Assembly: GCA_956465555.1 (NCBI GenBank)
Contig: OY101127.1
Location: 868,001 to 932,000, forward strand
Reading direction: 5' to 3'
DNA from: Nitzschia sp. pyKryTriq1
Taxonomy: Eukaryota > Bacillariophyta > Bacillariophyceae > Bacillariales > Bacillariaceae
Length of the DNA stretch: 64,000 nt
Position numbers and translations under genes: made by a program. Below, piece by piece: positions 33,301 to 44,098 of the stretch (positions are counted from its first letter, which is position 1; each line of letters starts with the position of its first letter). The notes beneath the pieces are model-generated. The model did not search any database, was not told where the DNA came from, and was given only the letters and a program-made list of their open reading frames with translations.

Positions 33301-33735
33301 TAAATTCAAATTGTGTATGGATTCCGGCGTTGTGCCATACGCGTCAAGGTCCAACTTCAGGTCGGAGGATGTATCGATGAATATCTTGCGTCCTGCCTTG
33401 CTCGATCCTGCACGAGCAAGGTACTTCTCCTTCCAGGTCGGCCAATCGGTGGCCTTACCTTCAAAAAGGAGTATGTAGATTCTTGTTTCCTTCAAAAAGG
33501 AGTATGTAGATTCTTGTTTCCTTGTTGGTTGAGAATTCGTCGGTCTCGGCGTCGAGTAGCGACGCGTTCGTCATTTTCCTCATCAGAGATCCGAAAAATG
33601 CAATCAGACGGTTTCCAATGCGCAACGAATGTTTCGTTTTCCAAATCATGATCATATTTTATCTGTCTACTTTCTGCTTTTATGAATGTTCGAGGTGGCC
33701 CCATGGGCCTGTTACACATGGTTTCCATGGGCCTT
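33271..33735 (-). mobile_element. Fossil Ty1/copia-like gag fragment
   Basis: Minus-strand translation shows LLFEGKATDWPTWKEKYLARA, the segment (F-G...W..W) found near the N-terminus of copia-type Gag proteins in diatom elements, with further gag-like text upstream. No reverse transcriptase, integrase or paired LTRs were seen close by. It is a short, clearly broken relic. It overlaps the 33195-33300 repeat, which may therefore belong to the same element. Confidence 0.55.
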
Positions 33736-34339
33736 TAACTCCTGCTTCGTTGGGCCTTTAAATCTTGCTTCGTTGGGCCCAGAGCTCTTGATCTATTGGA
33801 CGTATAGTCCTCGGTCTCGTAATAGTATTGAGTAACGAGTCGAGTCCTATATCGTCCGTACGTCGTTCGTTGTACGTCATCATGAGAACGTTTCTCAACA
33901 GACGTGCAGAACGAAGTCGTCTGTCCTCCGACGGTTTGAAGGCTCATTTTTCTCATCACAGAAGACAAAATCCAAAATAAATCAAAGATATCTTCAAGAG
34001 ATTGAGGAGTCGTCGTCGTCTACGGTACGAGTAGAAAGTCTATTGGTAGACTAGCTCTACTCTAGTAGCTATGTAGTAGAGAGACTATTCTATCTAGAAT
34101 ACGAGTAGAGTAGAGTTCCTAATGTATGCCACAAGTTAAGAGTACTGCGCTTACTACTACTACGTCTACGAGTATTGAGTCACAGTCAGCCGGAGGAATC
34201 CACAGCCACGGATAAATACTAAAAAGGAAACCACCTACTACAGTAGCAAATTTATCACTCCAAGATCATCATGAAGCAGTAGCTGATCAGCTAAGAAAAA
34301 GAACATCTCTCTGCTCAACACAATACGTCCCTCCAAACC

Positions 34340-35776
34340 TTACTCGGGCAAGAGAAGGATTCCTCCGAGTTGTAGCAATCCCCTGCCTAACGGGGATTCG
34401 CGTGGACACCCAGAGGCGGGAAACAATATAGCATGCACTCGCGCCATGTAGAGTGGGTTGTGGATATTGTGAAAGGAAATGCTGTGTGTAGCCGCAGCCG
34501 CAAGCCCATATTTGGGACCAACTCGTCCGCTGCCGATGGTGCTCGAAGAAGGATGCGGCAAATCCTCCCAAGCCATGGCCATACGGGCCAAGTACGACGA
34601 CCCTCTTCCGTCACCGGCACGAAAGGTGTACAGCATAGCAGGAGAAGCATCATGAAAGCGCTGTTCTCCTCTCTCGTCCCTAGTGTCTGTGCGGTTTCCC
34701 AAAATCTGCAATGATGCCAAGCAGCGCGAGATGAGACGGTCCTCGTAGGAAGCCGCCGTCGTAGGAGAACAATTTGGGAGTCCCTCTAGGATTAGTCGTT
34801 GCAAGGCTAACTTGTTCAAGAGATAGCCAGCCCCCCCGGCAACCATGTCTCGTCCAGGAAGCCATTGACCAAGATGCTGTGGAATATTGCTATCCATTTG
34901 CTCTGCCAGTAACTGTCTCAGATTGTCGACCAATACATAGACATCATCACCTCCCAGATAAAAGTAATCAAACAAGTGATAGTATTCACGGTAGACGTAA
35001 TTCCAAACGCTCCGCACTTTTTGCCACATGTTGGCGTACGATTCAGGGCCCACATGAGACAGATTGAAAATCCCCCACCCTGGGACTGTTTCATTCGAGA
35101 AGACCATCCATCCATCGCATTGGTGTCCCCACGTGGCGGCTTGAACTTGGACTTGAGTCCGTTTGCCACTGTAGGAATAAATCCCACAAAACAGTAGTGG
35201 AGCGTGACTCACAGGTGGAACAAGCCTGCTGGTGCGAATCTTTTCCACCAACAACTTGTAGCCGGCGTCTTCTTCCATTCCCTGGCCGGGTCCAAAGGCG
35301 CAGACGGACTCTGGAGTCAGAATGTGAGCCAAGTGAGGATTGTCAAATAAAAATTCATCGTTCTCCCATTCCCCTGCTAGAGGTGGCGGTTGATGCGGCT
35401 TCTGGTGGAGAATTCTTTCTCGAAAGCGTCGCAAAGTTGTGGTCGGATTCTGGGTGTCTACTAGGTTCGGTTGTCGTGAGGACGTTGTTTTAGTGCTGCT
35501 TCTTGTCTGGCTCCAATGATCGCTGTAGTTGTACCTGTACTTGTAGCTGTCGTAGCTGACACTATCACCGACAGACATCAGTGATGGAGGTGTCAAGGTG
35601 ACCACGAACCTGTTCTTATAATGAGAAAACTGATACGCAGAACGACTGCTGAAGACAGCCACTAGAAAAACAATTGCCCACAAACGAAGCCGCCTCCATC
35701 GTCGCTGGTCAAATTTGAGTTGAAATAATGACGTACTCGTATGCAGTATCAACAGTCCAGTGCGTTGTAGAATCAT
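34340..35776 (-). CDS. GT31-like glycosyltransferase, type II membrane protein
   Basis: A single-exon frame of 478 residues from an ATG. A short basic cytosolic tail is followed by one membrane anchor (about 31-45), then a low-complexity stem to about residue 190, and a catalytic domain. The domain contains DGWMVFSNET, NMWQKVRSVWNYVYREY, then YFYLGGDDVYVLVDNLRQLL with the metal-binding DDV at about 277-279, and GGAGYLLNKLALQRL. This order matches family GT31 and is closest to the C1GalT (core 1 beta-1,3-galactosyltransferase) and fringe-like group, which work in the Golgi with a sugar nucleotide and Mn2+. The donor and acceptor sugars in this organism cannot be told from sequence alone. Confidence 0.85.
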   Translation of the reverse strand: MILQRTGLLILHTSTSLFQLKFDQRRWRRLRLWAIVFLVAVFSSRSAYQFSHYKNRFVVTLTPPSLMSVGDSVSYDSYKYRYNYSDHWSQTRSSTKTTSSRQPNLVDTQNPTTTLRRFRERILHQKPHQPPPLAGEWENDEFLFDNPHLAHILTPESVCAFGPGQGMEEDAGYKLLVEKIRTSRLVPPVSHAPLLFCGIYSYSGKRTQVQVQAATWGHQCDGWMVFSNETVPGWGIFNLSHVGPESYANMWQKVRSVWNYVYREYYHLFDYFYLGGDDVYVLVDNLRQLLAEQMDSNIPQHLGQWLPGRDMVAGGAGYLLNKLALQRLILEGLPNCSPTTAASYEDRLISRCLASLQILGNRTDTRDERGEQRFHDASPAMLYTFRAGDGRGSSYLARMAMAWEDLPHPSSSTIGSGRVGPKYGLAAAATHSISFHNIHNPLYMARVHAILFPASGCPRESPLGRGLLQLGGILLLPE

Positions 35777-36321
35777 GGGTCCCAGGATTAGGGTAGTTCT
35801 TCCAAATGAAAGACTACATGTAGACTACCGGGGCTGAATTCAGTATTCGGTTCCTGGTGCTAATGTCAGAATGTGAAAAGAATAGGTCCTCAATCTCTCT
35901 TCTTGGCGTCATTGGTCATTGTCACTTGTCACCTCAAAAATTCAAATTTTTTCCTGGACCAAACCGACCATGTACCAGAGGTACCTACCGGTGTGAACAC
36001 ACCGGTTATGTACGGGTACGTACTGTACCGGTACCGTACCAGGTACTTATGTTACCGTGTACCTGGTACCGTACAGAACCACCAGTATGCAGTTCCGCTG
36101 ATGATGTGATGTTGATGGTGAATGACGATGATGATTATTCAACATTCAACAAAACATCCCGTCAAAATAATCACAACACAGGATGAACGATGATATCTCG
36201 ACCGGTGCAAATTTCCTCATATTTTAACCTGCGTTGTGCCGGCACTGTACACGTACTCTCTTGTTTCTAGCTAAAACCTACAAACAGCTAGTACTGACTG
36301 TCGACTGTCTGTAGAGGTAGA
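35777..36321. other. Divergent intergenic region with GTAC tract
   Basis: Lies between the GT31 gene (-) and the peptidase gene (+), so it should contain both promoters. A dense tract of GTACCGGTAC and CCAGGTAC words occupies about 35980-36080. No gene recognised. Confidence 0.65.
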
Positions 36322-37863
36322 ATGGGATCTCTTATAAGAATGAAAAGAGGGCTTGCCGCCCTTTTGCTCTGCTGGATGTCCTCGGGAGATGAGCATACTC
36401 GTACCGGTACCTTTTTTCATGGCGTCCATTGTTGGCATCAGTCGTCGTCGTTTCGCTCAGGGCGTCGTCGAGGGTTGCCCTTGGTCGAAGCTGGTCCCAA
36501 GGGTTTCCTCGCCGGGTCGACGAGACCTAAAGTACGTGGACAGCGACCTTGGTCTACAACAGCCTTCGACTCTCGACTCCAAGTGGCCACTCCCGCAACT
36601 GCACCCACAGACTTGGAGGAGATGATTCTGAGGGAACTCTATCCTCCTACCGGAGCGATCGCCAACGGCAGTTTACCAGTGGATGAGACCCACACATTGA
36701 GTTATCAAGTACACGGAAGCGGTCCTTTAAAGGCACTATTTTTGCATGGAGGGCCGGGGGCAGGATGTTTTCCCAACCATGCGCGATTCTTTGATCTTCA
36801 GCACTATCAAGTGATTTTGCTGGACCAACGCGGGTGTGGACAAAGTACACCGAGAGGGTGCCTGGTCAATCAAACGTTAGATCACCTGGTGGACGACTGT
36901 GAAGCACTCCGCCAGCACCTGCAATTTTCCACTTGGCATGTGGTCTTGGGAGGAAGCTGGGGAACGACGGTGGCAACTGCCTATGCACAAAAGTTTCCGG
37001 CATCCATCAAATCCGTTATCTTGCGTGGAGTCTGCATGTTGCGTTCCCAGGAGGTGGATTGGTTGTTTGCAAGCGATGGGGGTGCTGCTTTGCAACATAC
37101 GCAAGCCTGGGAGTCATTCGCCAAGGCGGTCAACGTGGACACCATCGAATATCCTCGACAAGTATTACACGAAAGCTATCGAAGGCTGGTGTTGGGTAGC
37201 AACGACACGGAACGGTGGAATGCCGCACGCGCCTGGATGAAGTGGGAATTCTTCAATTCCGTGGCGTATCAAATTCCAGAAGGAACCAATGTTTCGGATC
37301 CCAATGCTACCATGCAGGCCCTTCAATCCTGGAACACCGAACGACGACCCACTACATCTATTGTGGCTATCTTTCAAAAGGGATCCGAGTCCTACCAAAC
37401 AGCCAATGGGAACGAAATTATGCCTAATCAGCTCCCTGTAGACCTCGCTTCAGATGAAGCGTCCTTGCAAACCCGATTCCGACGAGGAATCTCATCGCCT
37501 CCGTCGACTCCGACATCACCAGAACCATGGCCCTTCCCCGACATCCCAGAAGGAAACTCCAGTTTTTTTCCCATACAGGCGATGTTGACGTGTTTCTACT
37601 CGACTAATGATGATTATTGTCGCAATGGTAGAAATTTGTTGGATGGGGGGTTCTCCAGGATTCCTTGTATTGCCATTCACGGCGGGGCGGATGCAATTTG
37701 CCCTCCCGATACCGCATTTGATCTATTGGAGGCGTGGCCTGGTATGGAATTGCGAATGCCGGTCCATGCGGGGCATTCCATGTACGATCCTTATATTACG
37801 CATGAGATTATTCAGGCGACCGATCGAATGGCCAGAATGCTACTGCCCAAACAGGAGGGCTGA
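36322..37863 (+). CDS. Proline iminopeptidase-like alpha/beta hydrolase (S33)
   Basis: A single-exon frame of 513 residues. The alpha/beta-hydrolase core shows the oxyanion HGGPGAGC (142-149), DQRGCGQSTPRG, nucleophile elbow GGSWGTT (Ser about 212), HGGADAICPP with the likely Asp, and HAGHSMYDP with the likely His. These are the standard marks of proline iminopeptidase, which removes N-terminal proline from peptides. Known bacterial enzymes have about 310-320 residues. The extra length comes from a leader of about 95 residues and a Ser/Pro-rich insert (about 340-425) before the Asp/His segment. The N-terminus has a short hydrophobic stretch (GLAALLLCWM), perhaps a signal peptide, but no clear plastid Ala|Phe motif. 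The exact substrate is not certain, since related S33 enzymes vary. Confidence 0.88.
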   Translation: MGSLIRMKRGLAALLLCWMSSGDEHTRTGTFFHGVHCWHQSSSFRSGRRRGLPLVEAGPKGFLAGSTRPKVRGQRPWSTTAFDSRLQVATPATAPTDLEEMILRELYPPTGAIANGSLPVDETHTLSYQVHGSGPLKALFLHGGPGAGCFPNHARFFDLQHYQVILLDQRGCGQSTPRGCLVNQTLDHLVDDCEALRQHLQFSTWHVVLGGSWGTTVATAYAQKFPASIKSVILRGVCMLRSQEVDWLFASDGGAALQHTQAWESFAKAVNVDTIEYPRQVLHESYRRLVLGSNDTERWNAARAWMKWEFFNSVAYQIPEGTNVSDPNATMQALQSWNTERRPTTSIVAIFQKGSESYQTANGNEIMPNQLPVDLASDEASLQTRFRRGISSPPSTPTSPEPWPFPDIPEGNSSFFPIQAMLTCFYSTNDDYCRNGRNLLDGGFSRIPCIAIHGGADAICPPDTAFDLLEAWPGMELRMPVHAGHSMYDPYITHEIIQATDRMARMLLPKQEG

Positions 37864-38017
37864 AAACAGCGAAATGCCCAAAAGTCGTGACGGCAACGAC
37901 TCCTTCACGAGATCAACTAATACTCTAAATATTCTTCACGTAATCATCAAGACGACTTCCGAGCTCCCTCTAGACTAAACCCGGCGTCAGAAAAGCGCAC
38001 TCGCGAAGAGCTGTCTA

Positions 38018-41000
38018 TTAAATTTGCAAGGCTGTAAATGCACGCGTCATACGGAGTAGATCGGCGAAAATCCCGGCAGCTGCAAGGTCAGGGCCAGCGG
38101 CGGCTCCCTTAACAATGAGAGGTGATACTTTGTACCGATCAGTCTCGAACGCGACAAGGTTCTCGTTGGCCTTGAGCCTGTAAAGAGGATCTTTCTTGTG
38201 AACGGCCTCAAGCACAACCTTACACTTGGTAGTCTTGGCGTCGATGGTAAACTTATAACGGAGAGCGCAACCTCCGGCCTCGGCTAACTTGATTTTTTCC
38301 AATATCTTACCATTCACAACCTGAATGTCCTCAAGGAGTCCCTCTTTGAGTCCTTCCTTTCCACCCCCATAGGTCTTGGCGAGAATTTCATCTGGAATGA
38401 GTGATTCAACCTCAACATCTCCAAGATTGACATCTAGACCAAGCTTGCGAGCCATGATCACAACCTTGCGAGCCATGTCACGTCCAGATAAGTCCTCGCG
38501 AAAATCAGTTTCGGTATAGTCCTTGACAACAGCTCGGCGGACAGCGTCGGAGAAAGACAAATCATCGGATACATGAGAAAAAACGTATGCCAGTGTACCG
38601 CTTACGGAACCCTGGATAGTGTGGACGGTGTCCCCAGTTTCAAGAAGGTCCTGCAGAGTGGTCAGAATGGGCAGTGCCGATCCAACACTACTTTCATATC
38701 CCCAATTCACAGAGTTTTCCCTTTGCGCTTCAATGACGCTCTTGTAGTAGTCCAACGACCCAGCGCCAACATTACGGTTAGGACCAACAATATTGATGCC
38801 TGAGGATAACCATTTGCTGTAGTACTTTGATACAGCTTCGTTATCAGTACAGTCAATAATAACGCGGTGTGGATTGACATCAGCCTCCATGCATTCGGTA
38901 ATGAGATCGAGATCAAAGTCCACAGCGCCATCACTGGAAATAAGATCTTGAAGCTTTTCAATATCTAAACCTTTTGAATCCTTTCCGATTGCAATCTTCT
39001 TTGAATTGGCGGCGGCACTCACGCAACATGCTACTCCGAGCTTATCAGCGAGGAACTCTTTCTGTGCGGCAATCTGCTTGACCAAGGCCGAGCCAATGTA
39101 CCCAGTGCTACCAAGTACGGCAACGCTGACAACTGTCTCTGACAAAGTAAACGCCATATGCGCGGCACGGAGAGCACGGGTCGCGTCCTTGGCATCGACT
39201 ACGACGGCCACTTGTCTCTCCGAAGATCCCTGAGCGATAAGACGAATGTTGACATTGGCTCTGGAGAGACTCGACATGAAAGTAGCGCTAACACCAGAAT
39301 TCATGGCCATACCTTCGCCAACGATGGCAACAATGGACATGCCCGGAATGAGCGATATCGAACCGATTTTCGATCGAGACATTTCAAGCTCGAATTCAGC
39401 CTCCAGCGCGGCGACGGCTCGTTTACCTTCTTTCTCGGGCACAACAATTGTGATGCTACTCTCAGAACTGGCTTGGGTGATGATGAGGACATTGATCCCA
39501 GCGTTCGCCATCGCGCCCATGAAGCGCTCGGCTACATTGGCGCCTCCAATTACCGATGCCCCCTCGAGCGTTACAAGTGCAGTCTTGTCGACGGATGTAA
39601 TGCCCTTGATGGGTACTTCGCCACGTTTGGAACGCCAATTCTTGACCTTGCCGCTTTCAGCCACCTCCTTTAGACTCTGACATCTACCCTGAATGATCGT
39701 ACCCTCAAAGCTTGGATTGAAGATATTACGCACGTAGACAGGAATATTGTCATCAATGCAGGGGACCATGGCACTAGGATGAAGCACTGTGTCGTTGGGG
39801 AATAATGCGAAAAAGAGACAAACGAGGGTGAGTATATGATATCCTGTTCCATGTAGACAGTTCCGCAATTCCATTGATTTTTCAAAAAGTGGTCAAAAAA
39901 TGACCAGCGATGACGCAAAACCCAACTCGACCAATCGAAGCTTGGATTGTTGATCCCAGTGCAGCCAGGGCCAAATTATCAAATCAACTTCACCTTGTGC
40001 TCCAAAGTACGCCAATTCGGCGGCCTCGTCATACTTGAGAGATCGAATAGGAAATGCTTCGGGAACACGTCTTGGGTCGGCAGTGTATACACCATCCGTA
40101 TTTTTCCACATGGTCACACGACTAGCGCCTGTCAGTTTGGCAAACACGGTAGCAGAGTAATCAGATCCAGATCTCTTTAAAGTAGTCGGGACGCCATCAA
40201 TGGTGGTAGCAACGAATCCAGTAACGACAACAATGGGGCTTTGTTTCGTGTAGTCGAGATCGAGAAATCCTTGATCTTTACCATTTGCATTCCACCAAGT
40301 GGCCATGCGACTTGCCGTCTCAGCCCAGAGGGGTGTGACACCACCAGTCGATGCTGCGCCCTTTTCACCAAGTCCAGCGTTGCCTCCCTCTGACTTGACG
40401 ACTAGAATCTCTCTTGCATCAATCCAATCGCATGGAACGCCCTGTGTTTGAAGATACGCATGCAATGTCTGTGCACTCCAAATTTCACCAAATCCAGTAA
40501 CAACTTCCATGGTAACTGGCGGCACGGTGTGGATCATGCGCAAACTCTGAACAACGGAAAGAATATCCTTTGCATCGGAACGGAAACGAGCTTCGATGGG
40601 ATCAGTTATTTCAGGTGGAGCCAATTCTTTGAGCAGTTTAATGGCGGATTCGACTGCCTCATTGAGATTACCCGCGGCTTCGTCAAAATTGATAAGGGCA
40701 GAATCAACAACATTGACCAACAAGTCGGTCATTCCACCTCGAGCAGATACGATGCTGTTATTTGGGTGAGATGAGTTTAAAGCTCGAATGAGACGGAGTA
40801 CATGCAAATATGAATATACCATAGTATTTCACGTTGAAGATTGAAGCACTTACGCCATGGTGGGGACACTGCCCTCGCCACGTCCCTGTGCCTCTCGAAT
40901 CAACAAATCTCCGACAGTACGGTAGAGATCGGCTGTTGCCAGTGACGCGCCACCAAACTTATGGACCTCCCAATCATTTGTGGCACCACGAGGCGTGGAG

Positions 41001-41218
41001 ATACATTCTGGATCAGGCTCATCACAACCAGGAACTGGGACAATACCGGTATCGACTTCTTCAGCCACCACAGAGTAGGTTGGCACGGAAGTCCAGCCTG
41101 TATTGGACGATGTCTTGGCAAAGAACGACGACGTCTTGCGCGTGACAAAAGCTGAACATTGTTTGGAGGGTAGACCTGCCACTAAGAGCGCCCAAAATAC
41201 AGAGTTTCTTGCAACCAT
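38018..41218 (-). CDS. Plastid-targeted bifunctional aspartate kinase/homoserine dehydrogenase
   Basis: Three exons, 41218-40854, 40754-39994 and 39786-38018, with introns of 99 and 207 nt, give 964 residues. Aspartate kinase comes first (HKFGGASLATADLY, 86-99; AIVSARGGMTDLL after the first splice; SDYSATVFAKL), then two ACT regulatory segments, then homoserine dehydrogenase (VAVLGSTGYIGSALV, NAD(P) binding; CTDNEAV; NVGAGSLDYYKSVI; EDLSGRDMARK). It controls the first and third steps from aspartate to threonine, methionine and isoleucine, and the ACT part usually senses threonine. Splicing restores AYFGAQVLHPSAMVPC, as in ThrA-type enzymes. The N-terminus is a signal peptide ending CSA|F at residues 21-24, followed by a basic stretch, so import into the plastid is expected. 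ThrA-type fusions are also known in plants. Confidence 0.95.
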
Positions 41219-41459
41219 CTTGCTTCCCTTCTAATTCATTTTTTCCGAGGGACCGACGTAGTCTACTCTTATCTATTCGTCAAAATAAAAATAAAGAACA
41301 AGGGCTGTCAACCTCTGCCTCTAGTAGAGCGCCTATGACGTACAACTCCGCGAGATCCAATAGATGATGATGATAAATTATTATTATCTTCGTAAATAAT
41401 GATATCGCAGATCGAAGATGTCGCTCTGTAGGACTGGTACTGTACCGGTACAGTACCGG

Positions 41460-41785
41460 GTATGATGGGTACCTGAAGGTATGGGCTGCTACCCCCGCCC
41501 GTAACTTGCAGTTAAGGCTGGGTTCGATAGAGGGGTTAGTTGGTTCGATAGAGGGGTTACTAGTTGGTACCAATCAAGGGGATAAACCATACCCTCTCGA
41601 CCCTCAAAAGTGTTAACACCTAAATGCACCGCCCCCAAAACACCCCATTTGGTTCGATCACTAGGAATAAATGCTAGGTTCGATCACTAGGATTCAATGC
41701 TTGGTTCGATCGATTCGACTGAAATCCTTGGTTCGATCACTAGGATTCAATGCTTGGTTCGATCGATTCGACTGAAATCCTTGAA
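41460..41785 (+). repeat. Outer inverted repeat, left copy
   Basis: About 260 bases (41460-41720) match the reverse complement of 59858-60130 at very high identity, including GGTACCTGAAGGTATGGG, the repeated TTCGATAGAGGGGTTA words and GTGTTAACACCTAAATGCA. The end 41700-41785 is a local duplication of a TTGGTTCGATCGATTCGAC-type unit. No protein is encoded. Confidence 0.9.
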
Positions 41786-42125
41786 AAAGAGTGGTCTGGC
41801 ACCGGTCCTAATGATACAGTAAGAAAAGGACCGGTGCTCCGAATGACTCATCAGAATCCAAAATTTCATGGGCGCGCATCACATCATGGTGGCATGTAAG
41901 TACCCCATTGAACCGCAATGGGGCAAGCACCCCATTGAACCTTTCCGCGCGATATTACGTGTTGTTGATCGTGGATAGCCGGCCGGCGTGCGTCGGCATC
42001 AAATAATAATCAAAACACCGGCGACGACCGAGCAATCCCGCATGTCCTTGCGACACGACGCACCTCATCAAATTCCGTGTCCGAGCGAAATTATTCAGCC
42101 AATCCAATCATGCACAACATGCCGG

Positions 42126-42302
42126 AAACGAACACTGTGACAAAAGTGCGCACAGATCTCGGCCAATCAAAATCGAGAACGCCCGAAATCCGAAAATAGA
42201 CCCCCCGAATGGGATTTTCAACCAAAAATCTCGCGCATTACATCCACGGCTACGCCGACTAGATAGCTACGCCCCCTGTGATTTTGTAGGGGGGGGGTAG
42301 CA
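42126..42302 (+). repeat. Inner inverted repeat, left copy
   Basis: About 175 bases matching the reverse complement of 59205-59386, sharing GACAAAAGTGCGCACAGATC, CCGAAATCCGAAAATAGACC and CACGGCTACGCCGA... blocks. One end is itself a hairpin (GCTAC-rich and GGGGGGTAGC arms around a TACAAAATCAC loop). Confidence 0.88.
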
Positions 42303-42308
42303 GATTAT

Positions 42309-42385
42309 ACTGGAGCATTCGGGGAAACGTACGAAGCCAGACGTTCCACGTATTCTGGCGCGCATTGCGCCACTCACCCCTTAGG
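42309..42385. repeat. Dispersed repeat, copy 2
   Basis: Relative of 9688-9768 in the same orientation, lying directly after the inner inverted repeat. Both end in CTCACCCCTTA. Confidence 0.65.
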
Positions 42386-42593
42386 TAATTCTGTCGTCTG
42401 TGCGTCAGAAGATTCGTCTACGGTGGTAACCTTGATCTCCAAGCACGACCATCCCTCCATCAACCAAACTAACAACGTCTTCAGGGTATTCTCGATGATC
42501 CCCGAGCACCCTCCACTCATCAATCCAACCAACCGCCAATGGCGGGGCTTCTTCTTCATCTGAGGCGCAGAATCTCCAGGATGGCGGATCTGT

Positions 42594-42740
42594 TCTCCAG
42601 GGGATTCTCCAGGGGATTCTCCAGGGGATTCTCCATGGTCTCCTTAGAGATTCTCCTAGGAGAAAGGTCATACGTTCTTCCTTTACATCCAATTGCCGAA
42701 TTCACCTGCCGAATTCACCTGCCGAACCCACCTGACTGAA
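42594..42740. repeat. Short tandem repeats
   Basis: Four units of about 12 bases (GGATTCTCCAGG) lie at 42587-42633, followed by three units of about 15 bases (CCGAATTCACCTG) at 42697-42735. They sit just upstream of the small unknown gene. Confidence 0.85.
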
Positions 42741-42867
42741 TTTGCGCAGAAAAATTCTCCAGACAAATTCTCCAGACAAGGACAGAACTGGAATCGATGG
42801 TAGACTCAAGAATGGAATAGGCCACATCACACCAAACTCGTTCAGTAGTTGACTCTTATCTGTTGCC

Positions 42868-43290
42868 ATGTTCTTATTCGCTTTTCAACCAGGAACCGAC
42901 GAGCTGTCTGATCGCTTTGATATTCCAGCTTGGTTTTACGCAATGGTGGGATCATTGAAGGGACGCGAGCCATGCGATCTCACTATCGCCATCGACAAGG
43001 CGATCGGGGAAATGATGCACGTCGAGGATACGTTTTTCAACGACAAGCTCCCTAAGCATTTGTTGAAGGAGTTTGTGTTTAAAATTGTCGCTTGCTATCT
43101 GGATGATGATGCTGTCTTGCTATTCATGGAAGACTTTCCTTTCCGATTCTGGCACGTTGGGATTTGGAAAGACGCATATTTCGGATGGCATCGTAGTTCT
43201 GTACCTGTACTGAAGGCGTGGCAGGACCCGCTGCACAAAATGTTTCACTTGCGGAAAATCACGCTCGCCCACGGCATACCCACGCGATAA
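42868..43290 (+). CDS. Small hypothetical protein
   Basis: A single-exon frame of 140 residues, MFLFAFQPGTDELSD to KITLAHGIPTR, with ATG start. I do not recognise the family. The composition is globular, mixing hydrophobic and charged residues with many aromatic positions (FRFWHVGIWKDAYFGWH), and there is no signal peptide, membrane segment or low-complexity tail. It lies between repeats (left inverted arms upstream, a repeat at 43405-43505 downstream), which makes a link to a mobile or recently duplicated sequence possible. The balanced composition favours a real coding sequence; expression evidence is needed. Confidence 0.5.
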   Translation: MFLFAFQPGTDELSDRFDIPAWFYAMVGSLKGREPCDLTIAIDKAIGEMMHVEDTFFNDKLPKHLLKEFVFKIVACYLDDDAVLLFMEDFPFRFWHVGIWKDAYFGWHRSSVPVLKAWQDPLHKMFHLRKITLAHGIPTR

Positions 43291-43404
43291 CACGTGTTGT
43301 CGTAACTACCTGTCTGTCAATGTATCACTAGTCCATCTCAAATTAAATGTTGGACGTTTCGAATCGTCTAAGTATCTTCAGGTGGAGTGTGCTGTGCAAA
43401 AGCA

Positions 43405-43505
43405 TGCTGACCTTCAGAGCTGATTATGATCATAGAGAGCTCTGGCCTATTTTACATAGTAATATCGCGTGCTTCGCCTATTTTACATTGGCCAAAATCC
43501 GAAAT
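43405..43505. repeat. Repeat, inverted relative of 33195-33300
   Basis: The reverse complement aligns with 33195-33300, including GCGATATTACTATGTAAAA and ATGATCATAAnCAGCT. No coding capacity. Confidence 0.75.
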
Positions 43506-43859
43506 CATCTCAATCCGAATTCAAGCCAATAGGGCATATTAATGTATAATGTATAAATGAAATCCACAAATAATAGACCTTCATACATGTATATATTATT
43601 CAAGTTGAATAAAAATTGGTGTTGTGTGGATATACGTTTGTGTATATTTTTTTGTATACCGGTATTATTTTTTTCGCGCCCAACGACGGCATGTCTTTGT
43701 ACCCGCCCGTACAAGTACCTGTTCTTCATACATCATACTCCGAGAGGCGGACATTGACTGTGACACGATTTCTCACTGTATTTATTTTTGTGGATGACAT
43801 TTTTGGCCACATTTTTGGAGCCGAAAAGTTGACGGCGGAACCGCCGCCGCCGCGCCTGT

Positions 43860-44098
43860 ACTAGTACTGTACAAGTACCGTACCGGTGGTACAGTACGAA
43901 CAGTACCAGGTCTCCTTGCCGGTACCCACTCCACCGGTACCGTACCTGGTACTGTACAAGTACCGGTAGTACCAGGTACTACCGGTACCAGTACCGGTAG
44001 ATACTTGCTACCCCGGTACCAGGTAGACGGGTAATACCGGTACCAGGTACTGTAGGTACCGGTACGGTACGGTACGCGTTACCGGTGCGGTACGCTCA
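43860..44098. repeat. Dense GTAC/ACCGGT palindromic tract
   Basis: About 240 bases made almost only of overlapping self-complementary words: GTAC, TACCGGTA, GTACTGTAC-like and CCAGGTAC. It is the densest of many such tracts in the window. Its strands can pair in many registers. Upstream of the MORN gene; function unknown. Confidence 0.85.

Larger units (their letters stand above)
32639..34339. other. Intergenic region with repeats and fossil gag fragment
   Basis: About 1.7 kb. It holds the second copy of a dispersed repeat (33057-33163), a repeat at 33195-33300 that recurs inverted at 43405-43505, a gag-like relic (33271-33735), a 31-bp tandem duplication at about 33460-33522, and GTAC/CTAGTAG words near 34020-34110. 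No host gene recognised. Confidence 0.6.
41219..42867. other. Intergenic region built largely from repeats
   Basis: About 1.65 kb made up mainly of the left members of two inverted repeat pairs (41460-41785 and 42126-42302), a dispersed repeat (42309-42385) and short tandem repeats near 42590-42740. GTAC palindromes lie at 41435-41480. No gene recognised. Confidence 0.65.
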
